64,000 nt of DNA from Clitoria ternatea (taxonomy: Eukaryota > Streptophyta > Magnoliopsida > Fabales > Fabaceae): positions 114,158,501-114,222,500 of the forward strand of contig CM075669.1 in assembly GCA_037962975.1 (NCBI GenBank), in the 5' to 3' direction. Under the pieces are notes generated by a model. It had not been told where the DNA came from. It worked only from the letters and a program-made list of their open reading frames with translations, and did not search any database. Made by a program: the position numbers and the translations under genes. Shown here piece by piece: positions 25,899-35,964 of the stretch (positions within the stretch are counted from its first letter, which is position 1; the number at the start of each line of letters is the position of its first letter).

Positions 25899-26875
25899 TG
25901 ATAAGTGTGTATTGTGTGTTGTTTTTGGTTGTTTTAGGTCCAGTTTTTAGGGTTTTTACATATTGTTCATGCCTGATTCCCTTGATTTTGATTCTTTTCC
26001 ATACATATTACTTGGTTGTTCCTATTTTGCAGGATCAATGATATTTTAGGTATCTTTTGAGGAAAAATGGCAAAGTGGATGAAATAAGAGAATTCTGAGG
26101 CCTTTAAGAGTGTATTTTGGCAAGGTTGGAGGAAACCATTACTAATGGTGGACAACCACTAGCTATGGTGGACACTGTGGAACACTATAAAGCATTGTTG
26201 AAGCAAAGAACAGGAAGTCAGAAGCCACCACTGGCCGTGGTTGGCTCTGCCTGTTACCTAAAATTGTGTATTTGATGTTGAAGAGGAACAGGGCTCAAAC
26301 CACAAGTCGTGGTTGTCCCCTACAAGGCCCAAATATCTAATTTGTTTATGTTTTTGTGGGGGCACTTGAAGAGACTTACAGAGACTTCTTCTGGGACAGT
26401 TTTAAGAGACAGCTTTTGGGAGATTGTGAGGGCTGTTTGAGGAAGAATTCATTAGAAATCAAGAATTAATTCATCAAGGAAGATCAATTAACAAATTGAA
26501 CACGGTTCTTCGAGAGTTAGGCACGTTAATAGGCTTTGGAGAGAAAGGTATTAATTAAATTAGGGGTATCTACCTTAGAAACAAAAATCGTATAATTAGA
26601 TAAAAAATTTACCTTTAAGTTTGGTACTATCATATGAACCCTTAAATCCCAAGACCTTCCTTTAATTGAATTCCCCAAACTTGCTCTGATTTTCTTCTAC
26701 AAAAGACATTGGATTTTCTATTTTCTAATTTACTATCCATCATAGTTTTAGCAATTTGTTTTAAATAATTCACTAGATAATTGAACCACTATTATACTAG
26801 TACTTGAGCACAATCTTTGTAGGAACAATATCTTTTTATTACTTCGATACCCCGTGCGTTTGCGGTAGGCTATCA
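25899..26875 (+). repeat. 5' LTR of Athila-like element 2 (977 bp, internally deleted)
   Basis: Matches the 3' LTR from TGATAAG to TATCA, but lacks about 430 bases present there (about 34957-35384). The deletion joins GATCAATT to AACAAATTG, with AATT shared at both edges. Contains three ACCAC...GTGGT-type motif copies at 26155-26310. Confidence 0.92.
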
Positions 26876-26881
26876 AGTTTT

Positions 26882-26899
26882 TGGCGTCGTTGTCGAGGA
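26882..26899 (+). promoter_or_regulatory. Primer binding site, tRNA-Asp-like
   Basis: TGGCGTCGTTGTCGAGGA, six bases after the 5' LTR. It differs by three C/T or G/A changes from the TGGCGCCGTTGCCGGGGA seen in element 3, the usual Athila-type primer site. Confidence 0.85.
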
Positions 26900-27059
26900 T
26901 TGTGTTTCCCCCAATATTGGCTAAGGGTGTTTGATTAGACTAGTGTGCATTTTCTGCATTTTTTCTCTGCATTTTCAGTTTTATTTTAATTTTTCTACAT
27001 AATTACGCTTGTTCTTTTTAGTTGTTCATAGATTTATGCAGCCCTTTATATGCAAAAAA

Positions 27060-28340
27060 GCGACAACTTTGAGCATATATATTTGATCCTGAGATTGAAA
27101 GAACTCTTCGAAAGATCAGACTTCTTAGGACATGTATTAAACAAAACAGGCACCAACCTTCAAGTTCAACGAGTCAAGCACAAATGGAAGATCCCAACAA
27201 CAGAGCACTTCATGATTTTAGAGTGCCTAATTCAATGGGACGAAGATCTAGCATCATTAGACCCAACATTGAGGCGAATAATTTTGAGTTGAAGTCGTCC
27301 TTGCTCTCGATGGTTCAATAAAGTCAGTTTGGAGGATTGCTATTCGAGGATCCCAACTTGCATCTTCAGATTTTCCTTGAGTACTATGACACGCTCAAGG
27401 TGAATAGGGTCTCAAATGATGCAATCGAGCTTAGGCTTTTCCCATTCTCTTTAAGGGAAAAGGCTAGAGCTTGGCTGTATGCACTCTCGAAGGGATGAAT
27501 CACTACATGGGAGCAGCTGTCTCATGCTTTCCTTAACAAGTACTATCCAAGAAGCAAAATAGATCAGTTGAGGAAGTAAATCATCACTTTCACTCAGAAA
27601 GATTATGAAACTCTTTATGATGCCTGGGAGAGGTATAAAGAAATGCTCCATGAATGCCCACACCATGGTATTGAATGATGGTTGACTATCACATTTTCTA
27701 TAATGGGCTCACTCCAAACCAGAAGGTGACCTTGGATGCCACAGCTAGCAATGCCTTCATGAGTAAGAACATGGAGGAAGGTTACAATCTCATAGAGAAG
27801 GTTGCCCAAAATACATACCAGTGGTCCTTAGAAAGGATTTCACCAAGAACTCCAGGTAAGTACTCTGTTGATGTTCTCTCTTTATTAACTACTAAAGTAG
27901 AGGCATTATCTGTTAAAATTGATAAATTTGATAAATTAGGAACAGGTACTTCTAATCTTGTTTGTGAGTTATGTGGTATTTTAGGTAATAACATTTTAGG
28001 TTGTCAGCTTAGAGTGACTTAGAATGCCGAGCCAGAGATGCAACAGGTGGATGATATTGTGAACTACGGTGGAAATTATGGCAATAACTTTTGACAGCCA
28101 TAAAGACCACCTAGTTTCCAAAATACACCACCTCCCTATCAAGGCAATCAGAGTAATTTCAGATAACCACATGGATAATACATTCCACAGAAATCTAAGC
28201 TAGAGTCCTTGATGGAGACCTCTATGACCACCCAGTTAAAACAAAATAATGAGTTCTCTGATGCTATTAAGAAGCTGACCTCTAAGGTGGACACTCTTGC
28301 CACCCATAATAAAATGTTGGAGAACTAGATTACTCCACAG
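27060..28340 (+). pseudogene. Athila-like element 2 gag (broken)
   Basis: Structural Gag protein. The reading frame is recognisable from about 27077 (YIFDPEIERTLRKI), through MEDPNNRALHDF at 27184, to the capsid core: EDPNLHLQIFLEYYDTLK, ELRLFPFSLREKARAWLYAL, SHAFLNKYYPRSKIDQLRK, FTQKDYETLYDAWERYKEML and FYNGLTPNQKVTLDATA (to about 27750). A zinc-knuckle remnant (CELCGILGNNILGC, about 27967-28008) has lost its histidine. Stops (for example TGA after LSKG, TAA after LRK) and a frameshift near 27680 break it. Glutamine/asparagine-rich sequence follows up to the protease. Confidence 0.82.
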
Positions 28341-29479
28341 GCTTCCAGCTCTACCAGAATTCCAAGGACTTTTCTAGGAAAACCAAAAGTAGGTCCATCC
28401 AACCACGCCATGGTTGTAACGCTAAGGAGTAGTACATAATATGAAGGTCCAATGCCGCCAAAGGAAAAATAAGTTGAAAAAGACCTTAAGGAGGATGAGA
28501 TCATATCACCTCTACCTACTATGGAAGAAGAGAAGCAAGACAAGAAAGAGGAGGTTAAGCCATATCAACCTCCCATTCCATTTCCTCAGCGCTTGGCCAA
28601 GGCCAAGTTGGACAAACAGTTTTGTAAGTTTCTTAAGGTTTTAAAAAAACTCTACATTAATATTCTTTCACTGATGCTTTGCAGCAAATGTCTACCTACT
28701 TGAAGTTTCTAAAGGATATTTTGTCCAACAAGAGGAAGTTGGAAGAGGATTATACTGTATCACTTACTAAAGAGTACAGTGCATTGATCTAGAAGAAGCT
28801 GCCACCTAAGCTTCAGGATCTAGGTAGCTTTTCTATCCCATGCATGGTTAGTGACATGTCAATAGATAGAGCTTTATGTGATATAGGAGCAAGTGTTAGC
28901 CTGATGCCTCTGTCTATTTCTAAGAAACTAGGATTGAATGAATTGAAACCTACTAGGATATCCTTATAATTTGTTGATAGATCTATTAAGTATCCTGTAG
29001 GTATTTTAGAGGATGTTCCTATTAGGGTAGGAAAAATTTTTATCCCTACTAATTTTGTTGTGCTAGAGATGGATGAGGATTCTATGATCCCTATTATATT
29101 AGGAAGGCCAATTTTAGCCACTGCAGGTGCCATGATTGATGTTAAAAATGGTAAGTTATCTCTGACTGTAGGGGAGCAACAGGTTGAATTTAATTTGATA
29201 GATGCTTTGAAAAAACCTTTTCATGATAATGTTTACTGTAGCATTGAATTAGTTGACCAAGCGGTGAAGCAAGAGATTCTTCCTAAGGACCCACTTGATT
29301 TTGTTTTTCTAAATGAGCCTGCAGGAATATCAAAAGGAAGTAAGGGTTATGAACCACTAAAACATGATATTGAAGTCATGTGTGACAAAGTGGTGAACCC
29401 AATTGTGGAACTTAAGCCTTTAAATTCCATACTGAGGTATGAATTTCATGACTCTGATAGATTCTTGGTTGTATTTTAG
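28341..29479 (+). pseudogene. Athila-like element 2 protease with truncated RT leader
   Basis: The linker (PYQPPIPFPQRLAKAKLDK, about 28560-28616) is followed by LYINI...LKFLKDILSNKRKLEED, and then the aspartic protease with an intact active site CDIGASVSLMP (about 28875-28910) and the flap-side IILGRPILATAGAMIDVKNG (about 29092-29150). After the protease the frame reads through a short piece that matches the leader of RT in element 3 (IVELKPLNSILRYEF) and ends at TAG, 29477-29479. RT proper never appears. From 29060 to 29479 the frame is fully open; upstream there is a frameshift near 28640 and stops at 28790 and 28968. Confidence 0.85.
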
Positions 29480-30901
29480 GTATAGCGTCTGGCTGAAGAC
29501 GTTAAACATAGCACTTGTGGGGAGGTAACCCCAGAGTTGTTTATATTTGTGTTTTCTTTGAGTGTTTTAGTTGATAAATAAAAAAGAAAAAAAAATCAAA
29601 TAAAGAGAAAAACAAATAAACAAGAATTTGATGATTTGTTAGGTGTTGGAGTAAGGCATGATTTTTTATTACCATGATGCATGTCCTAATTTAAATTAGA
29701 TGAATGTATGCCAAAATTATTGTTTTGCATTTTGTTTTATGACATAAAATAGTGGCAACCACTGGCTGTGAATTCCCACCATTGGCAGTGGTTTGGCCCA
29801 GGCATTTTCCATTGAAAATATGAAATTTTTGGGCACCACATAGTGAAAACCACTAGCCGTGGTTAGCCTGGAATTTCCCCTGCAATTTTAAGAGTTTTTG
29901 GGCACAAGTCAAAGGCAACCACAAGCCGTGGTTTCCCATCACTGGTCGTGGTTGCCATCAGGTGCATGGTCTAAGTTGTATTTTAATTTTTGGGGCAAAA
30001 CAAAACAAACCACAGGCCGTGGTTTACAACCACTGGCCGTGGTGCAGCCCTGCGTGGGGAAATTCAACATTTTAAATACCCAGCAGAGTCGCTTCCACCC
30101 CCTTCTCCATAACAGATAACATTTGATCTTTTGTGTTCTTTTACCCCTCGTTTTTCAATTATGGACCTCTTTGGTCCCCTTGATATGTACATTGGGGACA
30201 ATGTCTAGTTTTAGTTTGGGGTGATGGGTACACAAAAGTTCAGCTCGTTCTTTCTTTATTCCTTTTTATTTTTGTTTATTTTTATTTTCTAGTTCATTTG
30301 CATGATTGTATGTCTGCCATATGCCTTAGGCTAGTATTGATTGTTGATTGTAGTTATTGTTATCTGTATGACATGTGATGTAGATTAGTTGGATTTTAAG
30401 CATTGCTTAGGTGAATCTTGTAAAAAAATAAAAAAAAATAAAAATAAAAAAATATATAAATAAAGAAATAAAAAGTTTTTGATTTCTATTCTTACCAAAA
30501 TAATCACTCTGCATGATGACTGTGTTTCTTTGATCAGGCCAATTACCACTATAAGCTTTTTTCCTTGACTACATGATTCACACATTTTTAGGCACTCTAG
30601 AACTTGGCTTTTGACCAATTCAAAACGGTTTGTGAATGCAGCTTGAAATGAAAAAGGCACTTTAGGTTTTGTTTTCTATAACCTCAGCATTTGTTGAAAA
30701 GTGTAACCCCTTAGTTGTCCCTTTTGAGCCATGAAATAATATGATATATTCTTTCTAGACCTTTAACATTAGGATTTCTGGTTCACATATAGAAGAGGCA
30801 AAAAGGGTAAGCTAACTAAAAATGGTTAAATTGAAAAATAAAAACCATGATAGTTTGGGGTGTGTGATTTAAAGAAAAGGAAAGTTAAGGAGTTTGATCT
30901 T
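29480..30901 (+). other. 3' untranslated region of Athila-like element 2, part 1
   Basis: Starts with the post-pol stretch (GCGTCTGGCTGAAGACGTTA, about 29485-29505, then GGGGAGGTAACCCC). Next comes a cluster of six to seven AACCACTGGCCGTGGTT-type motifs (29755-30045), then ACATTGGGGACAATGT (about 30188-30205) and two polypurine-like copies of TAGTTTGGGG (about 30212 and 30851). A-rich near 30420-30470. No coding frame is supported. Confidence 0.7.
29755..30045. repeat. Cluster of AACCACTGGCCGTGGTT motifs
   Basis: Six to seven variants of a near-palindromic 17-mer: AACCACTGGCTGTG, AACCACTAGCCGTGGTT, AACCACAAGCCGTGGTT, ATCACTGGTCGTGGTT, AACCACAGGCCGTGGTT, AACCACTGGCCGTGGTG. The same motif is in the LTRs of this element (26155-26310 and 34600-34785). 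Confidence 0.85.
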
Positions 30902-31139
30902 TGATAAGTGTTTTATAACACAATAAATTAGATCTAGTTTGCTTAGGATTTTAATCATTATACACTGTATTTCCTTAATTTTTGTGATTTTCGCTTTCTT
31001 TCCACTATATTCTACTTGGGTATTTTATTTTGCAGAAATTAAGATAATACAAGGGTCAATAACAAGAGAAAAATGACCATCAAATGATAAAGAAACAAGA
31101 AGAACAAGCCCAAGTGGAAAGAATTCTTTTTTTTATACT

Positions 31140-32170
31140 GAATTCTGACTCAGAATAATTAAATCCGAGTAGGATGACTCAAAAATGATCAAATCCAAGT
31201 AGGATGACTCAGAATGAAGTGTTGCCGACTGGAATACTTCCCGGTTGGAGGTAAATCCGAGTGGAAGATTCCCTATCAAAGCTATTCCGAGTGAAAAATG
31301 GATGACCTTGAAGGAATATTTCTCGGTTGGAGATAAATCCGAGTGGAAGCTTCCCGACTGCAACCACTCCGAGTGAAAAAGGGACTGACTTTGAATAATT
31401 ACCGCCCAAAGCTATTTGTCTGAGTGAAGAATTACTGATTGAAGCGAGTCTGATTTGGGGAACAACTGCTTCTTCTGGGCAAAATTGTCTCCGAGTGGAA
31501 GACTCCCGAGTGAGTTGATTCCGAATATAAAAAAAACTCTGAACTTCGGAAGAACAATTGTCAGGCAAGGCCTTTCCGAGTAGTGAGTTTAGGAGAAGGT
31601 GTCTTTTCAAGCAAGGAAAAGAGTCTGACCGGGAATGAATCTCTTTCGGGCTGACTCTCAAGTTTCAAACTAAACCCGAGTGAGATGTCTCTGAGGAAGG
31701 CACTTCCGAGTGGTTTGGGGGCAGAGAGTTGCATTTCCGAGCAAAGCAAAGCTCGGACCTGGGAAGAGCTTCTATCGGCCAGATTCCAGATTCTCTCATG
31801 TTCCAAAATTCCTGAGTGAAAGGCAAAGCCAACTCCCGAGTGAATACAACCGAATGGGCTGATTGACGATTGAGGCAATTTCGAGTGAGAAGCAAGTCAG
31901 ACTTTCGAGTAAATGTGTCCGAATGAATGTGTCTGAGTGGTTCAATTCCAGAGACATAGCCGAGTGAAACATTTTGAGGATGCCGAATGAATCATTTGAA
32001 TGAAAACTTCCCGATCCCGAGTAAGTCACTTTTCAATCGGTTTTGAATGAATGTTTCAATTGGTTCCAAGTCACTCTTTAATCAGTTCCGAGTGAATCAC
32101 TTTTCAATCGGTTCCAAATGAATGTTTCAATTGGTTCCGAGTCACTCTTCAATCGGTTCCGATTGAATGT
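31140..32170. repeat. Cluster of TCCGAGTGAA-type octamers, about 25 copies
   Basis: CCGAGTGRA and close variants (TCCGAGTGGAAG, TCCGAGTGAAAA, CCCGAGTGAGT, TCTGAGTG, CCGAATGAATC) recur every 15-60 bases, mostly in the same orientation. Spacing is irregular, so this is not a tandem array. Confidence 0.8.
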
Positions 32171-32706
32171 TTCAATCAGAGTTGCTTTACTCGTCCAGCT
32201 CTCCTCACAGCCACAACACCGACTCCATCCAATTGCATATCGGCTCCTCACAACACCGTCCAGCTTCTCACAACCACAACACTGGCTCCCCTCAAACCAA
32301 CACCGTCCAACTCCACACAGCCACAACACCATCCAGCTCTCCTCTCAACACCGTCCAGCCCACAACTTTCAGCTCCTTAAACCAACACTGTCCAGCTTCA
32401 AACAGAGACAAATTCCGAGCAAAGCTTTCACTCGGTCTTCTATGAATGAAGAGCACCTTCCATATTCCCACCGAATGCCCATGCTGACTTGGATTTCCAC
32501 TATCCAAGTGGATCCTTGACTTATGAGGGGGCAGATGACAACAAAACAAAAGGAAAAATAATAAAAAAATTCTACTAGCCACCGTTCCCTATAGTTGTCA
32601 CCATCCAGGCTGTTTCCAAGTTGATCTTATGGGGCGGCTGACAAGAAAAAATAAAAAAAAAGACCCACTAGCCGTCGTTCCCATGATTATTAATGCCCAA
32701 GATCTC

Positions 32707-32715
32707 TATAAATAG
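32707..32715 (+). promoter_or_regulatory. TATA box of the solo LTR
   Basis: TATAAATAG, followed by GGGGG. It lies about 1.1 kb from the LTR end and after the motif cluster, the place expected for a U3 promoter. Confidence 0.6.
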
Positions 32716-33826
32716 GGGGTAGGTCTGAAGCCAAAGATCAGCATCACTTTTAGATCAAATCCTCTTTCATTCACTTTAATTCCTTTCTTTTATTTCCTTC
32801 ATTTTTCTTTTCCGTTCCATTCCTTTCTTTTTCGTTTTCTTTCTCTTTATTTTCTTTCTCTGTCCCGTTTCTTTCTTTTTTTTATTTTCTTTTTCTTTCT
32901 TTTATTTTGTGAAAGAGTTGTAAGGATTGTAAAAGTGAGTATTCCAATTTGTAATTGGTAGAGGAATATTGCAACAAGGAAATACAGTGGTAAAATTATT
33001 TTGAGCTTTTGGAGAAACCCGTAAGTCTTTATTTTTACCATGTCTTGTATGTTTTATTTTTCCATCGTATATATGAATTTGAATTATTTCATGAGTAACT
33101 AAATTAATTATCTTGGGATGAAGGGGGTGTGATAATATTTTGTGATAATGTTATTTTGACTTTGAATTAAATAAATTTCTGTTTTCCATTTAGTTCAAAA
33201 AATGCTCAATGCTCTTAGTAATTCCTAACAAGAACCTAAGTGATAAAACTGTATACTTGCGGGTATATTAGTAAGTTTAAGTAATTAATAGAATCGAGAG
33301 ATTTATTGTTACTGGAAAGTTTTTGAACTAAGCCTAAGGTTTTGAAATACTTTTTGTGACCTCGGTAAAACCGTGAAAGTAATCAAAGTCTTTTGGGGAA
33401 TAAAAAAGGGATTTTCACAAAACGATAATAGGCCTTTTCTAAGGATTAAGCAGCGCTTTCTATAGGTTAGGTACATTAATAGGATTTCGAGAGGAACATA
33501 TTCATTAGCTTAAGGAAAATCCGCCTTGGAAAACTTAATTTGATTCTTATCTATGAAAAGTTAAAATTGATTGACATAAAATAGAGTCTTGATCCCCCGA
33601 AATCCCAAGATACTCTCAACTCTGATTTTTTTTTAAGTGTCAAGTAAATTTTGTTTCTGAATTTAGTTTTTTAAAATCTGTATTTTATTTTACAAAAATA
33701 TTAAAAATCAATTGTGTGGATAATTAAATTTCAATATGCTGGTACTTTGAACACAGTCCCTGTGGAGAACGATAATCTTTTATATTACGCGACATAACCC
33801 GTGCGCTTGCGGGCCCTGTCAATCTT

Positions 33827-34365
33827 AAAATTAAAAGAAGAGAAAATGAAAAATGAAGTATACACTTTATGGTTTGAAAGTATAGAGAGTTATTAAATTG
33901 AGGTTTACTTACCCTCTTGTGATATTACTCTTCTTACAGAATTAAGCCCTTTGCATTCCTTTTTCTTGGTTTCTATTCCTATGCTATGAATCCCCTGGTC
34001 CTATTACAACCCTTTAAAAGACCTTTTGACCAATGCATGTTTTCTTGATAACTATGGAGTCTGTGGTCAATTGCCAAGCCTATGGTAGTGTTTAGAATGT
34101 TGTGGTCTGAGTAGATTGAAACACAAGCACACATATTGAGTGGAAAGTGAGAAAGAGTACCATAGGTCTAATCTTAGTGAATATGGCTTGACTATTGATT
34201 GTGGTATATTCTGGTAGTTTATGCAATCTCTTAAAAACACAAAAACAAAGAAAATAAATAAACATAAGATTCCTTAAGTTTGTTTGGTGTTCCAGTCTTT
34301 CATTATATGTTTGTATGGATCCAGTGATTGCTTAAGGACAAGCAATGTTTTAGTTTGGGGTATTT
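33827..34365 (+). other. 3' untranslated region of Athila-like element 2, part 2, with polypurine tract
   Basis: Non-coding tail after the solo LTR. Ends with GGACAAGCAATG and TTTTAGTTTGGGGTATT (about 34349-34365) next to the 3' LTR. This is the polypurine tract region typical of Athila-like elements, which primes plus-strand DNA synthesis. Confidence 0.8.
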
Positions 34366-35769
34366 TGATAAGTGTGTATTATGTGTTGTTTTTGGTTGTT
34401 TTTAGGTCTAGTTTTTAGGGTTTTTGTATATTGTTCATGCCCGATTCCCTTGATTTTGATTCTTTTTCATACATATTACTTGGTTGTTCCTATTTTGCAG
34501 GATCAATAATATTTTAGGTCTCTTTTAAGTAAAAATGGCAAAGTGGATGAAAGAAGAGACTTTTGAGGCCTTTAGGAGTGCATTTTGGCAAGGTTGGAGG
34601 AAACCACTGCCAGTGGTGGACAACCACTAGCCGTGGTTAGCACTGGAAGAAAGGGAAATACAGGTCAGAGGCCACCACTGGCCGTGGTTGGCTGTGCCTG
34701 TTACCCAAAATTACACATTTAATATTTAAGAGGAAAAGGGCTCGAACCACTCACCGTGGTTATCCACCACTGGCCGTGGTTGTCCCCTACGAGGCCCACA
34801 TATCTAATTTGTTTAGGGTTTTTGTGGGGGCACTTAAGGAAAGTTAGAGAGACTTCTTCTGGGATAGTTTTGAGAGACAACTTTTGGGAGATACTGAGGG
34901 TTCTTTGAGGAAGAATTCATTGGAAATCAAGAATCAATTCATCAAGGGAGATCAATTCTACAAATTTAGGAGAAAGAGTTTGCACTCCTAGTAAGAACTA
35001 ATTTGTAATTCTGGAACCCTAGTTTACACTTTTGATTCCTTTTATGTTTGGCATTAATTTTGTTATGTATGACATGATGATGACAATCTTTATGGCATAC
35101 TAAACCTTCGTTCTTGGGATTAAAGGATGTAATACGCTTATGTACCTCAATTAATTGTTCTTTACCTTTCAATGATATGCTTTCATGTTTCTATTTGATT
35201 TATGTATCGTAATGCTTCTACAAGACTTAGAGATAAGCATAGTTGATTCCAAATTGTATGCACTACGAGAGTAGGTATATTATTCGAAAACATATAAATT
35301 GAACCTATGTTTTTGTTTTACGATGGTAAGCAAACTTATTTGAGGATTAATTGGATTCCCATAAAACTTAAAGGGCTTAATTAACGAATTGAACGGGGTT
35401 CTTCAAGAATTAGGCACGTTAATAGGCTTTTGAGAGAAAGGTATTAATTAAATTAGGGGTATCTACCTTAGAAATGGAAATCGTCTAATTGGATTGGCAA
35501 TTAACCTTTAATTTTGGTACTAGCATATGAACCCATAAATCCCAAGACCTTCCTTTAATTGAATTCCCCAAACTTGCTCTGATTTTCTTTTACAAAAGAT
35601 ATTGGATTTTTTGTTTTCTAATTTACTGTTCATCATAGTTTTAGCAATTCATTTTAATTGATTCACTAGGTAATTGAACCACCGTTATAACTAGTACTTG
35701 GGCACAATCTCTGTGGGAATGATATCTTTTTATTACTTTGATACCCCGTGCGCTTACGGTAGGCTATCA
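34366..35769 (+). repeat. 3' LTR of Athila-like element 2 (1404 bp)
   Basis: TGATAAGTGTGTATTATG to GCTTACGGTAGGCTATCA, followed by the duplicated GGTGG. It is longer than the 5' LTR because it keeps the 34957-35384 segment. Contains four or five copies of the ACCACTGGCCGTGGTT motif at 34600-34785. Confidence 0.92.
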
Positions 35770-35774
35770 GGTGG

Positions 35775-35964
35775 CTAGGAGAGGGAGGATTATGGTGGCT
35801 GGAAAATAAAATTGAAGAGACGAGGTAGTGGTTGGTGTAGGCCGAGAGATAAGAACGAGTTAGTGGAAGTGGTAAGGTGAAGTGAATAAATGAATATGGG
35901 TGAATAATATAAATTTTGCATGTAGCTTTTGTTACTTATGGGACGAGCGGGAGGTGTGTTTATA
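35775..35964 (+). repeat. Long LTR, family X copy 3, second part
   Basis: Continuation of the LTR interrupted at 25898: the same G-rich composition as 7610-7960 (GGAGGATTATGGTGGCTGG, GAGGTAGTGGTTGG). Cut off by the SIRE-like element at 35965. The remainder would lie beyond the window. Confidence 0.6.

Larger units (their letters stand above)
30902..33821 (+). repeat. Solo LTR, Athila-like type, 2.9 kb, target duplication ATCTT
   Basis: Starts TGATAAGTGTTTTATAAC and ends GTGCGCTTGCGGGCCCTGTCA. Flanked by ATCTT at 30897-30901 and 33822-33826, a perfect 5 bp duplication. No primer site or coding region adjoins it. It has the same terminal style as the host element (TGATAAGTG...CCCGTGCGCTTGCGG...TCA) but is otherwise a different family. 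Contains a motif cluster at about 31140-32170, a TATA box at 32707 and a pyrimidine-rich tract at 32770-32910. Minus-strand open frames at 31133-32029 are created by the repeated motif and are not genes. Confidence 0.92.
25899..35769 (+). mobile_element. Athila-like element 2: LTR-gag-protease-LTR, non-autonomous
   Basis: Bounded by LTRs starting TGATAAGTGTGTATT and ending GCGGTAGGCTATCA (5') or TACGGTAGGCTATCA (3'), flanked by a perfect 5 bp target duplication GGTGG (25894-25898 and 35770-35774). Inside are a tRNA-Asp-like primer site, gag and protease, then directly the post-pol stretch and a long 3' untranslated region with a polypurine tract next to the 3' LTR. The RT, RNase H and integrase coding block is absent. 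A 2.9 kb solo LTR (30902-33821) sits in the 3' region. Removing it leaves an element of about 6.9 kb. Confidence 0.9.

Noticed and set aside
31133..32029. Minus-strand open frames rich in Ser and Leu
   Set aside because: Produced by the reverse complement of the CCGAGTG repeats; several frames are open at once.
31140..32170. Possible CRISPR-like array
   Set aside because: The unit is only 7-10 bases, spacing is irregular, and the sequence is plant retrotransposon DNA.
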